DNA of 64,000 nt, from positions 9,518,334 to 9,582,333 of the forward strand of contig NC_045147.1 of assembly GCF_008831285.2 (NCBI RefSeq), in the 5' to 3' direction. Of this stretch, positions 10,577 through 19,604 are shown piece by piece. Every line of letters starts with the position of its first letter. Position 1 is the stretch's first letter. The translations under genes and the position numbers were made by a program. A model generated the notes under the pieces. The model was given only the letters and a program-made list of their open reading frames with translations, ran no database searches and was not told where the DNA came from. This stretch comes from Nymphaea colorata. Taxonomy: Eukaryota; Streptophyta; Magnoliopsida; Nymphaeales; Nymphaeaceae.

Positions 10577-10680
10577 TTTGGGATACCTACATTCTGACAC
10601 TGGGACCGACAGAAAATAAAGTCTCTCACATTCATGGCCGCCACCAATCATCTTCCCAGTTGGTAAGTCCTGAAAAGAAC
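10577..10680 (-). pseudogene. Element H pol fragment (pre-integrase region)
   Basis: The minus strand encodes FQDLPTGKMIGGGHE followed by a Leu-Tyr-rich block, which matches the segment FQDILTGRVIGSG of element F just after the protease. It picks up where the piece at 15836-16210 ends, so it is the same gene cut in two by element C. It stops abruptly at the tandem repeat. Confidence 0.75.
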
Positions 10681-10975
10681 TGTTAGTGTATGGGGATCGG
10701 GTCTATTCAGACCCGATCCATTCTCTTTATATCCACACGCCTAAGGTCACTAAGCGGTGGCTTCCTTGTAACATTTTATATTTTTATGTACAAATCTGTT
10801 GTAACCTAATTAGGATTACGTTTTAATGAAAGATTAAGGAACGCAGGGGCGGTGCTTGGCCGACTGTTCTTCCTTTCCTCCATCGTCCTCTCTTTCACTC
10901 TTTTACTCTTTCTTCTCTATTCTCAATCTATCATATTTTCAGACAGAGAGACATGTTTATGTGAAGATTCTTTCA
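10681..10975 (+). repeat. 5' LTR of element C
   Basis: It starts TGTTAGTG and ends TTCTTTCA, 295 bp. It carries an 11-bp perfect stem GGATCGGGTCT/AGACCCGATCC with a 4-base loop at 10694-10719. Confidence 0.93.
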
Positions 10976-10987
10976 TGGTATCAGAGC
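10976..10987 (+). other. Primer-binding site of element C
   Basis: TGGTATCAGAGC directly follows the 5' LTR. The next bases are AAGGTT, so the match to initiator Met-tRNA ends at 12 nt, unlike the copy after the 3' LTR, which has a further C. Confidence 0.9.
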
Positions 10988-11207
10988 AAGGTTACATCGT
11001 CCTCCGGTGAGTGATTTCAGTTTGACGTGATTAGTACTAATCTGCCCTAAATACCATTTTTCTGGCGTGGATATCCCTCTTTTCAGTTTTGTGCCCTAAT
11101 CCTGCGTGATTTACCGTAATCGATTTCCCTAAATCGATTTGCCCTAATTTCTGTTGCTGCCCTAATTTTTGCCTCACGTCGTCTGCCCTAATCATATCTT
11201 TACAATC

Positions 11208-14200
11208 ATGGATCAGCCGACTCCTTCTCTTCTATCCTCTAGCTTTCTCTCCCAACTTATTTCTCAAAAACTGAATCATAGTAACTATTTGACTTGGAAA
11301 CGTCAAATTGTTGCATTTATTAAAAGCCATAGACTCTATAGGCATGTCGATGGGACTACTCCAGCACCTCCAAAGTATATTATCCGTGAAGTGAAGAAGA
11401 CCGTGGTGGGAGATGAAGCTGCTGGGGCTTCGGCTGGGAGTGAAGTTCGAATTGAGTATGAGACTCTTACCGAAAACAATCCTGAATATGAACTTTGGCT
11501 GGCTCACGATCAGTCCCTTGTTGCGTATATTACTTCTACCTTGTCAGAGGAGGTATTAAGAAGCATTGATGATGATTTGACAGCCCTGGAGTTGTGGACT
11601 ACCCTTGCCACAACATATTCTCAAGTATCTGAAGCACGATTTCTGCAATTAAGGAGGCAATTTCAGGATATAAAGTGTGGGACGCGTACAGTTTTGGAAT
11701 ACTTGAATGAAATCAAAAATGTAAGTGATCAGCTTGCAGCCATTGGACATCCCGTCAGCGATAAGGACAAGGTGCAACAAGCCTTGAGTGGCCTGGGAAC
11801 AGAGTTTGACATTTTTTGCACAGCTTTGGAAGTCCTACCCGTCCTTCCATCTTTTAAAGATCTGAAAGCTAAGCTATTTCAACACGAAGCTAGTCGTGTT
11901 CAGCCGCAGAATTTAATCCCTTGCAACAGCCACAATGTATTGATCACAGGGACGCATGCACTGCAAGGGAATCGCACTCGTCCTTGGACTTCTCAGACAG
12001 GAATGGGAAGAGGGATTCTTCCGACACCACCAGGCATGAATGCTACTTCTGCCACATCTAGAAGGGTTCCAACTTGCTTTTATTGCAACAAGAAAGGGCA
12101 TGTAAAATCAGAATGTTGGCACAATCCTCAGAACAAACATAATCAAGTCAGGCGTGAAAACAAGGCAGCCACAGGGTCAGTTTCATCATCATCTGGCTCA
12201 AATCCGACATCAAATGTTTCAGCAGACGTGCAGCAACTTCTCATGACAGCCTTATCTAAGCTCCACTTGAGGCAAAATGAGCAAGGAGAGTGGTATGTGG
12301 ACTCTGGAGCAGCAGCCCATGTTACTGGTGACACAGGTAATCTCTCTAGTGTTTTCCCTTAATTAGATCAAGGTTCAGTTGTCACGGGAGATGGTTCCCA
12401 TCACACAATATCACACGTTGGAAATGCACAAATATCTATGGGCTCTTCTTCCATTCCATTAAAGAATGTCCTTGTCGTTCCAAGTGTCAAGAAGAATATT
12501 ATCTCAGTGTCCAAACTTATAGATGATACTCACTCTTTTGTTGAATTCACGCCGTCTTCTGTTTATGTCAAGGATGCTCGAACCAAGAAGACATTCACTG
12601 AGGGCACTCGCAAAGGAAATATGTATGTCCTTGAAGAAGCTCCAAAGTTGTCAACACCTCACATCTCAGATTCATGTCTTCCAAGTCATAGTGAAGTCAA
12701 TGTCGCAGAGCATAATAAGCCATCCATTTGGCATGGTCGATTAGCTTATTGCAGTCAATCTTTTGTTCGAAGTCTTGTTGCAGACGGGCTCTTAGATAAG
12801 TCCAGTCTGAGTTCAGTTAATGAGTCCAACATGTGTTCGAGTTGTCATATCTGTAAGAGCCATGCCCTTCCCTTTCAGTTAATCAATAAAAGAGCTTCAA
12901 AGGTTTTTGATACTATATATTCTGATGTTTGGGGACCTGCTCCAATTCCTTCTTCTTCTGGGAGTAGATACTATGTCATTTTTATTGATTCATATTCCCG
13001 CTATACTTGGATCCATTTCATGAAACACAAATCTGAAGTTTTCCGCTTGTTTACTCAATTTCATGCCTTGGTTCGAAATAAATATTCCAGTAATATTGTG
13101 CATTTTCAATGTGATGGTGGTGGTGAATTTATTTCTAATGAATTTACTGAGTACCTGCTAGATGCTAGATAATGGGATCACTAGACAAATCTCATGTCCA
13201 CATACACCTCAACAAAATGGAATTGCTGAAAGGAAACATAGGCATATTGTTGAAAGCGCGCTCAGCATGATGCATGACACAGACTTACCCATGACATTGT
13301 GGACCGAGGCTTTTCACACGGCTGTCCATGTTATAAACCGACTGCCATTGGTCTTGCTTGATGGAAAATCACCATTTTTTCTATTACATCAAGATCAGCC
13401 AAGTTATGAGGAATTGCGTGTTTTTGGATGTGTGTGCTATGTGCATGTTGATGTTTCCTTACGAAGCAAGTTTCAAGATCGTGCTATTTTGTGCAGATTT
13501 ATTGGGTATGCAGATAACTACAAGGGTTATAGGTGTTACAACCCTAAAACTGGGCGTGTACATATTTCACAACATGTTGTTTTTTATGAAAGCAGGTTAC
13601 AGGATCCCAAGGCTCCTCTTGTGACACTCAAGGACAAAAATGAGGTTTATGATACTTGGCTACATGCTGAAATCTTAAGACAAGGAGCGGAAATGTTAAC
13701 TGAGCACAAGGTGCAAGATGTTAATGAGCCCGAGATAGTTGTAAGTAGTTCCTTGAACAGCACTACTTGGACAGCATGCCTTCATCTTCTCAGCCCAGTG
13801 GTCCACCTATGCATAATCGGTTCTCAGGCCTGGTGTATTCTAGGAGATCAGTTCCTACTGCAGCTCCACGCAAATCACAACGCGTGCGACATCCTATTGA
13901 TAGATGGGTGACCTATAACAACTTTTCTTTGGATTTTCAGCTATTCATGACAGAAGTCAGCAAAAAGGTGGAACCAAAATCTTATCTTCATGCGAGTAAG
14001 GAAAAATGTTGGGTTGAAGCTATGAATGAGGAAATGGCAGCCTTGCATGAATGTCAGACTTGGCATATTGTCCCTCGTCCAGCTGATAAGAATGTTGTGG
14101 GATCCAAATGGGTTTATAAACTGAAATATAAGCCAGATGGTAGCATTGATCGGCATAAAGCACGACTTGTCGCGCACGGTTTCACTCAACAATATGGGGA

Positions 14201-15533
14201 AGATTATGATGAAACATTTAGTCCAGTCATCAAGATGGGAACAATCCGTGTGATTATTTCTCTTGCAGTCTCATATGGATGGCCTCTTTATCAGTTAGAC
14301 GTCAAAAATGTCTTTCTTCATGGAATTCTTAAGGAAGAGGTATACATGGAGTAACCTCTCGGCTATACTACTCATGATCCTCAAAAATGGGTTTGCAAAT
14401 TACACAAGTCCTTATATGGGTTGAAGCAAGCTTCTAGATCATGGTTTGATCGTTTTTCTCATCATATACAACAAGTTGGTTTTCTCCGAAGCTCTCTCGA
14501 TCATTCTTTGTTTGTCTATCATACTTGAGAAGTTACCACCTGGTTACTTATCTATGTTGATGATATTGTTATAACTGGGAATTCTCCTTCACATATATTT
14601 TATGTTAAAGGTATGGTGAAGCAAAAATTCAAGATGAAGGATCTGGGCGAACTACGATATTTTTTGGGTGTTGAACTTGACAGGACAAATGAAAGTTTAA
14701 CTCTTACCCAGCACAAGTATACTCTTGATGTTTTGGACAGGGCAGGTATGACTAACTGCAAACCCATCACTACCCCCAGTGTTCTGAATACTAAATTGAC
14801 TGCATCTGATGGAACTGTTGCATATTCCAATCCTACATTCTATCGCAGCATTGTTGGTATGTTACAATACCTTACTTTTACTCGCCCAGACATAGTATAT
14901 GCTGTAAATCAAATCTCTCAGTTTATGCATGCACCCACTGAAGGACATATGGATGCCGCTAAGCGGATCCTACGGTATCTCAAAGCTACTCTTGGCGATG
15001 GACTAGTCTACACGAAATGTCCAAATGTTTCTCTTGGACACAGCATATATACATATACTGATGCAGACTGGGCAGGCGATCCCAATGACCGACGATCAAT
15101 TTCAGGTTTCTGTCTCTTCCTTGATTCTAATCTCATTTGTTGGAGCAGTAAAAAGCAGCGTGTTGTTGCACGATCTAGCACTGAGGCAGAGTATAGAGCA
15201 ATGGTTGCAGGGACGGCTGAAGCATCATGGTTACGTCATTTACTTGGGGAGCTCAATCTCCCTATTGCTCGATCATCATTACTATGTGACAATCAGAGTG
15301 CAATAAAAATTGCTTTCAATCCCATTTTGCATAATCGTACCAAGCATATACAGGTTGATCAACACTTCATTCGTCAAAAAGTTGAAGAAGCCGAGATCTT
15401 GCCTACTTATATATCCACACATGCACAGATAGCTTATCTTTTTACCAAAGGTCTCACAGGGCAGCATTTTTGGGATTTGAAGAACAAGTTGTGCATGATC
15501 AAATCTAATGCACAACTTGAGGGGGGCTGTTAG
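11208..15533 (+). pseudogene. Copia gag-pol of element C, multiply disabled
   Basis: The reading frame starts at ATG 11208 (MDQPTPSLL). Gag carries a zinc knuckle CFYCNKKGHVKSEC and the protease has VDSGAAAH. Lesions in order: TAA at 12360-12362 inside the protease; a 7-bp tandem duplication GCTAGAT at 13157-13170 that shifts the integrase frame; a compensating shift near 13740-13767; TAA at 14352-14354 just after YME in RT; and TGA near 14527 shortly before IYVDDIVITG. RT, RNase H and the C-terminus (14613-15533) are otherwise open. Integrase motifs SDVWGP and AERKHRH are present. The stop TAG at 15531-15533 lies in the 3' LTR, as in element B. It cannot make a full polyprotein. Confidence 0.93.
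15519..15527 (+). other. Polypurine tract of element C
   Basis: GAGGGGGGC precedes the TGTTAG of the 3' LTR. The terminal C breaks the purine run, unlike the GGGGGAG of the other elements. Confidence 0.7.
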
Positions 15534-15822
15534 CGTATGGGGATCGGGTCTATTCAGACCTGATCCATTCTCTTTATATCCACACGCCTAAGGTCACTAA
15601 GCGGTGGCTTCCTTGTAATATTTTATATTTTTATGTACAAATCTGTTGTAACCTAATTAGGGTTACGTTTTAATGAAAGATTAAGGAACGCAGGGGCGGT
15701 GCTTGGCCGACTGTTCTTCCTTTCCTCCATCGTCCTCTCTTTCACTCTTTTACTTTTTCTTCTCTATTCTCAATCTATCAGATTTTCAGACGGAGAGACA
15801 TGTTTATGTGAAGATTCTTTCA
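15528..15822 (+). repeat. 3' LTR of element C
   Basis: It is 295 bp and begins TGTTAGCG. It differs from the 5' LTR at about seven positions, mostly transitions; one changes a base of the terminal palindrome (AGACCTGATCC). Confidence 0.93.
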
Positions 15823-15835
15823 TGGTATCAGAGCC
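15823..15835 (+). other. Primer-binding-site-like extension after the 3' LTR of C
   Basis: TGGTATCAGAGCC follows the 3' LTR, where only host or target sequence should occur. Element H sequence resumes at about 15836-15841 (AAGGTCAAAAATGAC). Confidence 0.85.
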
Positions 15836-17483
15836 AAGGTCAAAAATGACTTTACACTGTAAGTCGACAGCTAGCTCCTTAACAGATAACAAGTTAACAG
15901 GAAACTGAGGAGCATATAGCACACGTGTAATAGTACCTAAATGTGGAAGGTAGATATCACCGCTGCCTAAAACAGGGGACGACTTGCCATCAGCCAACCT
16001 GACATGCTGTTGTGTAGAAAATCTGATAAATAATGAAAAATTCTGTGGTTGATTACAAGAATGTCTAGAAGCGCCAGAATTTATCATCCATGTCATACAT
16101 GGATCATCAGTAGGAGCACCAACAGAGAATGTTGAATCTATAACAGCATTGGTAAGATGTAGAGACAGATGTAGAGGCAGACCTCTGAGCAAGAACACGA
16201 TCATATTCATCCTTACTTAAGTTAAGGGAATATGACATGGATATAGAACTATAGAAGGATCAGTAGAAGTCTCAACCATAGATATTGTTGCCTTTGAATG
16301 AGCTGCTTGGGATGAAGAAGGACCTTTGCCTATGGCGATTCTACCTCCACCACGTCCAGAGGAAACGCTAGAACGGAGGTGAGAATGCTTGTCTCAACAA
16401 CGATCCTCTAGATGACCAATTTTGCCACAAGAAAAGCACTGAAATCTGTCGCGTCTTGCACCACGGCCTATACCACGTCCCCTATTGCCACCAAAAGAAC
16501 TGGGGACCCGTCCTTCGATATCACAAGTGCAGAGACTGGTGTGTCTTGCGTATTCTGAGAAAGAGTGACTGCAAGACGACTCAGCCTATTATACGTGTTT
16601 GCTAGATCTGGAAGATCACTGCCTGTGAGAATTTGAGACTTTGCCACAAAGTATTGTGAAGATAAGCTAGATAGAAACTTCGCTACCATACCAGTTTCAA
16701 CGTGTGATGCATAACAATGTTGGCAAGGTGGACGAAGAGCCTTTAATTGTTCATATCCAGCAGTCAAAGTAGCAAAATACTGATATAGATCCTGATCCCC
16801 TTGCCGTATGTTGCATAATTCTTCTTCCAATTGTAGGATTTTAATTACATTAGTGGCATGCGAGTATGTCTTCCTCAATAAAGACCACATATCCTTGGCC
16901 TTGATATAATATGCAATAGTTGGGGCTATATGAGACTCCACACTCTTCATAATCCAAGACATAACAATATAATTATCTTCATCCCACGCAAGATATATTC
17001 CATTTTTCTCAGTAGGTTCATCCTCCTCAAGAATATATTTTTTCTTATGCCCAGCCACAGACATCACCACATTTCATAGTTTGAACCAGTGTTGTACGTA
17101 TCGTACGATACAGGGCCGTATCGTACGATACATATCGTCGCGTTTCAAAAATGCGATACGATACACCACCTGTATCGTACAGTTACGATACGGATATGGC
17201 TACGATACGTACGATACGGTAATTTTTTTATTGAATTTTTATTATTTTTTTAGAATTTATTATATTTTTTCTGATTATATTTTTAAAAAAAAAATACGAT
17301 ATGGTTACGATACGTTACGATATTTTACGATATAGCATATCATAAAGCCAGACCGATACGGCTTATGTTACGCTTTTTACAACATTGGTTTGAACCATTC
17401 AATTTGATCGTTGTTCCATAAGAGAATGAATTTCTAGCCAACTTGTATTCAGTAGAACTTTCTGATTTACTGTTTTCAGCCAT
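15836..17483 (-). pseudogene. Element H gag-protease pseudogene
   Basis: On the minus strand a gag ATG is at 17483 (MAENSKSES). The frame passes SFSYGTTIKLNG, is interrupted by the MITE at 17087-17387, shifts by one base just after it, and continues as an open Gag segment from about 17070 to 16468. A zinc knuckle CFSCGKIGHLEDRC is encoded near 16440-16400, followed by a stop. The protease reads INSGAS, so the catalytic Asp of DSGA is Asn. The gene ends at ...LQCKVIFD against element C and continues beyond it at 10680. It is clearly dead. Confidence 0.85.
17087..17387. mobile_element. hAT-like MITE, 301 bp, inserted in H gag
   Basis: It is flanked by an 8-bp direct repeat GTTTGAAC (17079-17086 and 17388-17395). 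The ends are CAGTGTTGTA and, inverted, CAATGTTGTA, which fits the hAT superfamily (8-bp duplication, CA..TG ends). The left part holds two perfect 14-bp palindromes GTATCGTACGATAC (17098-17111 and 17118-17131) and many further CGATAC/GTATCG hexamers; the middle is AT-rich. There is no coding capacity, so a transposase would have to act in trans. Confidence 0.8.
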
Positions 17484-18255
17484 AATAAATCAAGAGGACC
17501 CAACTGACTATGAATATTAGAGGAATATCAAAATCACTGCAGCACAGGAGAATCTGGAAAATTCTTACAGCTCCAATATCAGATCAGAAATTCAATAAAG
17601 CAGGCAGCAACCCAGACATAAACTCTGAATATTTCCAGGAGACACAAGCAGCAACACGGACTGAAATCCAGGCAATAAAGCAGGAAGAAACACAGGCAGG
17701 CACTCAAATAATAGTTGCAGCCGATGCAGGCAACACAGGCAGGAAATCTTCAATAGACAATAAATACTAAACTTCAATAATATCTGCCAATGACAGCAAC
17801 TACTTCCACCATCAACAAATGACTGCTGCTATTCTTAAACACAGCCACACCACATAAGACTGGCTGTCCACAACGTACGGCAAGTATCTCAACATAATCA
17901 AATGATAGATTTCATACTTACGATCAGCAGCAGTCCACAACTCATTAAACTTCAACTTTCAGACTTCATACCCACGATCTATAAAATATTCTGCTCTCCA
18001 CGGTCAACACAAACTCTGATCACAGCAGCAGTACCATCCACGAGATTGATAAACAAGGATCTGATCACGCCTTCCACATAGGCGTGATCAGGTAGGTCCT
18101 TCTCCACGCAGCCCCACCAACCTCTATTCTCTTATTGTCTCCTTATTGGGTGGTAAGAAAGAATAGAGATGGGAGATGAAAAGAGCAAGGAAGGAAGAGA
18201 TCACCGGAGGAAGAGGTCGCCGAAAAAACTCACTTGGTTGTCGGCGCAGGAGAGG
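17484..18255 (-). other. Leader of element H
   Basis: This 772-bp stretch between primer-binding site and gag shows no ORF with known motifs. It contains a perfect 11-bp inverted repeat, CTGATCACGCC (18061-18071) and GGCGTGATCAG (18081-18091), with a 9-base loop. Confidence 0.65.
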
Positions 18256-18267
18256 GCTCTGATACCA
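18256..18267 (-). other. Primer-binding site of element H
   Basis: The minus strand reads TGGTATCAGAGC directly after the LTR terminus, which identifies the LTR as the 5' one. Confidence 0.85.
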
Positions 18268-18441
18268 TGTTACGATGAGAGAGAAAGAGTCAAAAGAATC
18301 ATACATTAACGTAACCCTAATCTCCTTTAAAAGAGATTAGGGCTGGCGGTACACACTTTACAAAAACAGTCCAACAACTATAAAAAAATATTTAAAGACC
18401 TCCTCTCTAACTTTCTAATATTTCAGAAATACCCTTTAATA
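18268..18441 (-). repeat. 5' LTR of element H (about 174 bp)
   Basis: On the minus strand it runs from TATTAAAGGGTATTTC (the expected TG is mutated to TA) to CGTAACA. It aligns with the LTR of element A, sharing AATATTAGAAAGTT and the CCCTAATCTCTTTTAA block. Confidence 0.75.
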
Positions 18442-18663
18442 GTGTAGGCACCAACGAGAGCTATCATCACCGAATGATTGTTTTAGGACACTTTAGGTAA
18501 TGCATCTTCTGGCATCATCTAGCGGGGAACTGTTTTCCAACCTGCAAAACCAGAAAAACAGGAAGAAAAAAGTGATTCCTGTCACTGTCAATGTGTTTCT
18601 TTCATGTCAAAGTCTGTCTTCTCATAGACGGCTCAAGATTAGCCATGTTCCAAACTTGAACCA
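18442..18663. other. No recognisable feature
   Basis: This short spacer lies between the H LTR and the gypsy LTR fragment. I see no motif or repeat in it. Confidence 0.4.
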
Positions 18664-18813
18664 TTATGCCTGTGAGTTTTCAAAAGGGCTATTTAGAAAA
18701 ATTTTAAACTAAAGAGTTTTTTTTATTTTTATTTAGTATGGGTCGATTTTGTAAAATAAAAAGAAGGGAGGGTTTTATTGCACCACCTGTGCCTCCTCTC
18801 TTTCTTTCAAAGT
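18664..18813 (+). repeat. Start of a plus-strand gypsy LTR (part 1)
   Basis: TATGCC...AAAAGGGCTATTTAG, TATGGGTCGATTTTGTAAAA and GAGGGTTTTATTGCACCACC match, in order, the beginning of the gypsy LTR read on the minus strand from 25441. The match resumes after element F (23983-24058) and stops there. This is the first ~200 bp of an LTR of the same family, in the opposite orientation to the copy at 24445-25441. Confidence 0.75.
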
Positions 18814-18978
18814 TGTTAAGATGTGTTTATATTCAGTTTTAGGTTTAAGAGGGTACTTTTGTAATAACTTTTCCTTTAGATGTTTCTCTTGTAACTTCTC
18901 TCTCTCCTCTAGTCTATATAAAGAGGAGTTAGGGCAGATTTCGAGGTTAATCAAAGATTATTCTTTCTAATCTTATCA
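18814..18978 (+). repeat. 5' LTR of element F
   Basis: TGTTAAGATGTG to AATCTTATCA, 165 bp, which is short for a copia LTR. A TATA box TATATAAA is at about 18915-18922. Confidence 0.95.
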
Positions 18979-18990
18979 TGGTATCAGAGC
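18979..18990 (+). other. Primer-binding site of element F
   Basis: TGGTATCAGAGC follows the LTR directly and is complementary to initiator Met-tRNA. Confidence 0.92.
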
Positions 18991-19604
18991 AGCAGCCGTC
19001 TCCTCCTCCTTGGCGCGCCGATTGAGCGGCGCCGCCCGCCGCCTGACCGCGCCCATCGCTGCGCTTCCTCCACCCGCTCGTGTCCACCCATCTCCGCCCG
19101 TCGCTGACCTCTCCACCCGACGCCTCTGCCAGTCGCTGTCCTGACCTCTCCACCCGACGCCTCCGCCCGTCGCTGACCTCTCCACCCGACGCCTCCGCCC
19201 GTTGCTGTCTTCTCCGCCCGACGCCTCCGTCCGCTGTTGCAGTCATCTTCGCCGCTGCCCGCCGTGGCTGTCACCTCCGCCCGCCGCCGCCGTCTGTCAC
19301 TGTTGCTTCTCCGCTGCCGCTGAATCGCCCTGCACGCTGATTTTCTTCTCAGCGTCTTCGCTGCATCGCCTCCTCTACTCCGCCGCTGCTCTGCACGCTG
19401 ATTTTCCTCTCAGCGTCTTCGCTGTCGCCTCTGGTAATCAGTCTTCGTTCAGTTCTGTTGTTGCCTCTTCCAGCCGATCAGACTTATGGATTGCTGCCCG
19501 TGTTAACTGCTTCATGATCAGCATGTTGTCTTTCGATATGTGATTGTCTTCTTTTTGCCTGCACTTCCTATTCCGTGGCTCGGTTTCCTCCATTGTGTTG
19601 AGCG
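18991..19604 (+). other. Leader of element F with a minisatellite
   Basis: This C-rich leader holds a tandem repeat of about 32-37 bp with GACCTCTCCACCCGACGCCT at its core, starting at 19106, 19143 and 19175, with a further variant near 19208. The corresponding leader of G has fewer units but contains extra sequence further on. The ORFs here are low-complexity shadows. Confidence 0.8.

Larger units (their letters stand above)
10681..15822 (+). mobile_element. Copia element C, complete structure but defective
   Basis: This 5142-bp element has 295-bp LTRs differing at about 7 positions (around 2.4%), a primer-binding site, a gag-pol region with several disabling lesions and a polypurine tract. 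It is inserted in minus-strand element H. The left flank ends AGAAC. The right LTR is followed by a second primer-binding-site-like stretch (15823-15835) before H resumes, and no target duplication is visible. Confidence 0.93.
10577..18441 (-). mobile_element. Copia element H, minus strand, truncated and interrupted
   Basis: On the minus strand the order is LTR (18441-18268), primer-binding site (18267-18256), leader, gag and protease (17483 to about 15836), then a further piece of the protease/pre-integrase region at 10680-10577. Everything downstream (integrase, RT, RNase H, 3' LTR) is missing where the tandem array begins. Element C splits the two coding pieces and a MITE at 17087-17387 splits gag. 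H is older than C because C sits inside it. Confidence 0.85.

Noticed and set aside
10976-15835. Elements C and H as one tandem array sharing an LTR
   Set aside because: H is on the opposite strand and its coding sequence continues on both sides of C, so C is an insertion in H.
17080-17397. MITE at 17.1 kb as a Mutator-type element with a 9-bp duplication TTTGAACCA
   Set aside because: Shifting the border by two bases gives matching CARTGTTGTA ends and a perfect 8-bp duplication GTTTGAAC, which explains the ends better.
18947-19340. Arg/Gly-rich ORFs on both strands in the F leader (and the same in G at 52589-53189)
   Set aside because: They are translations of the GC-rich minisatellite leader, overlap in several frames and change with repeat number.
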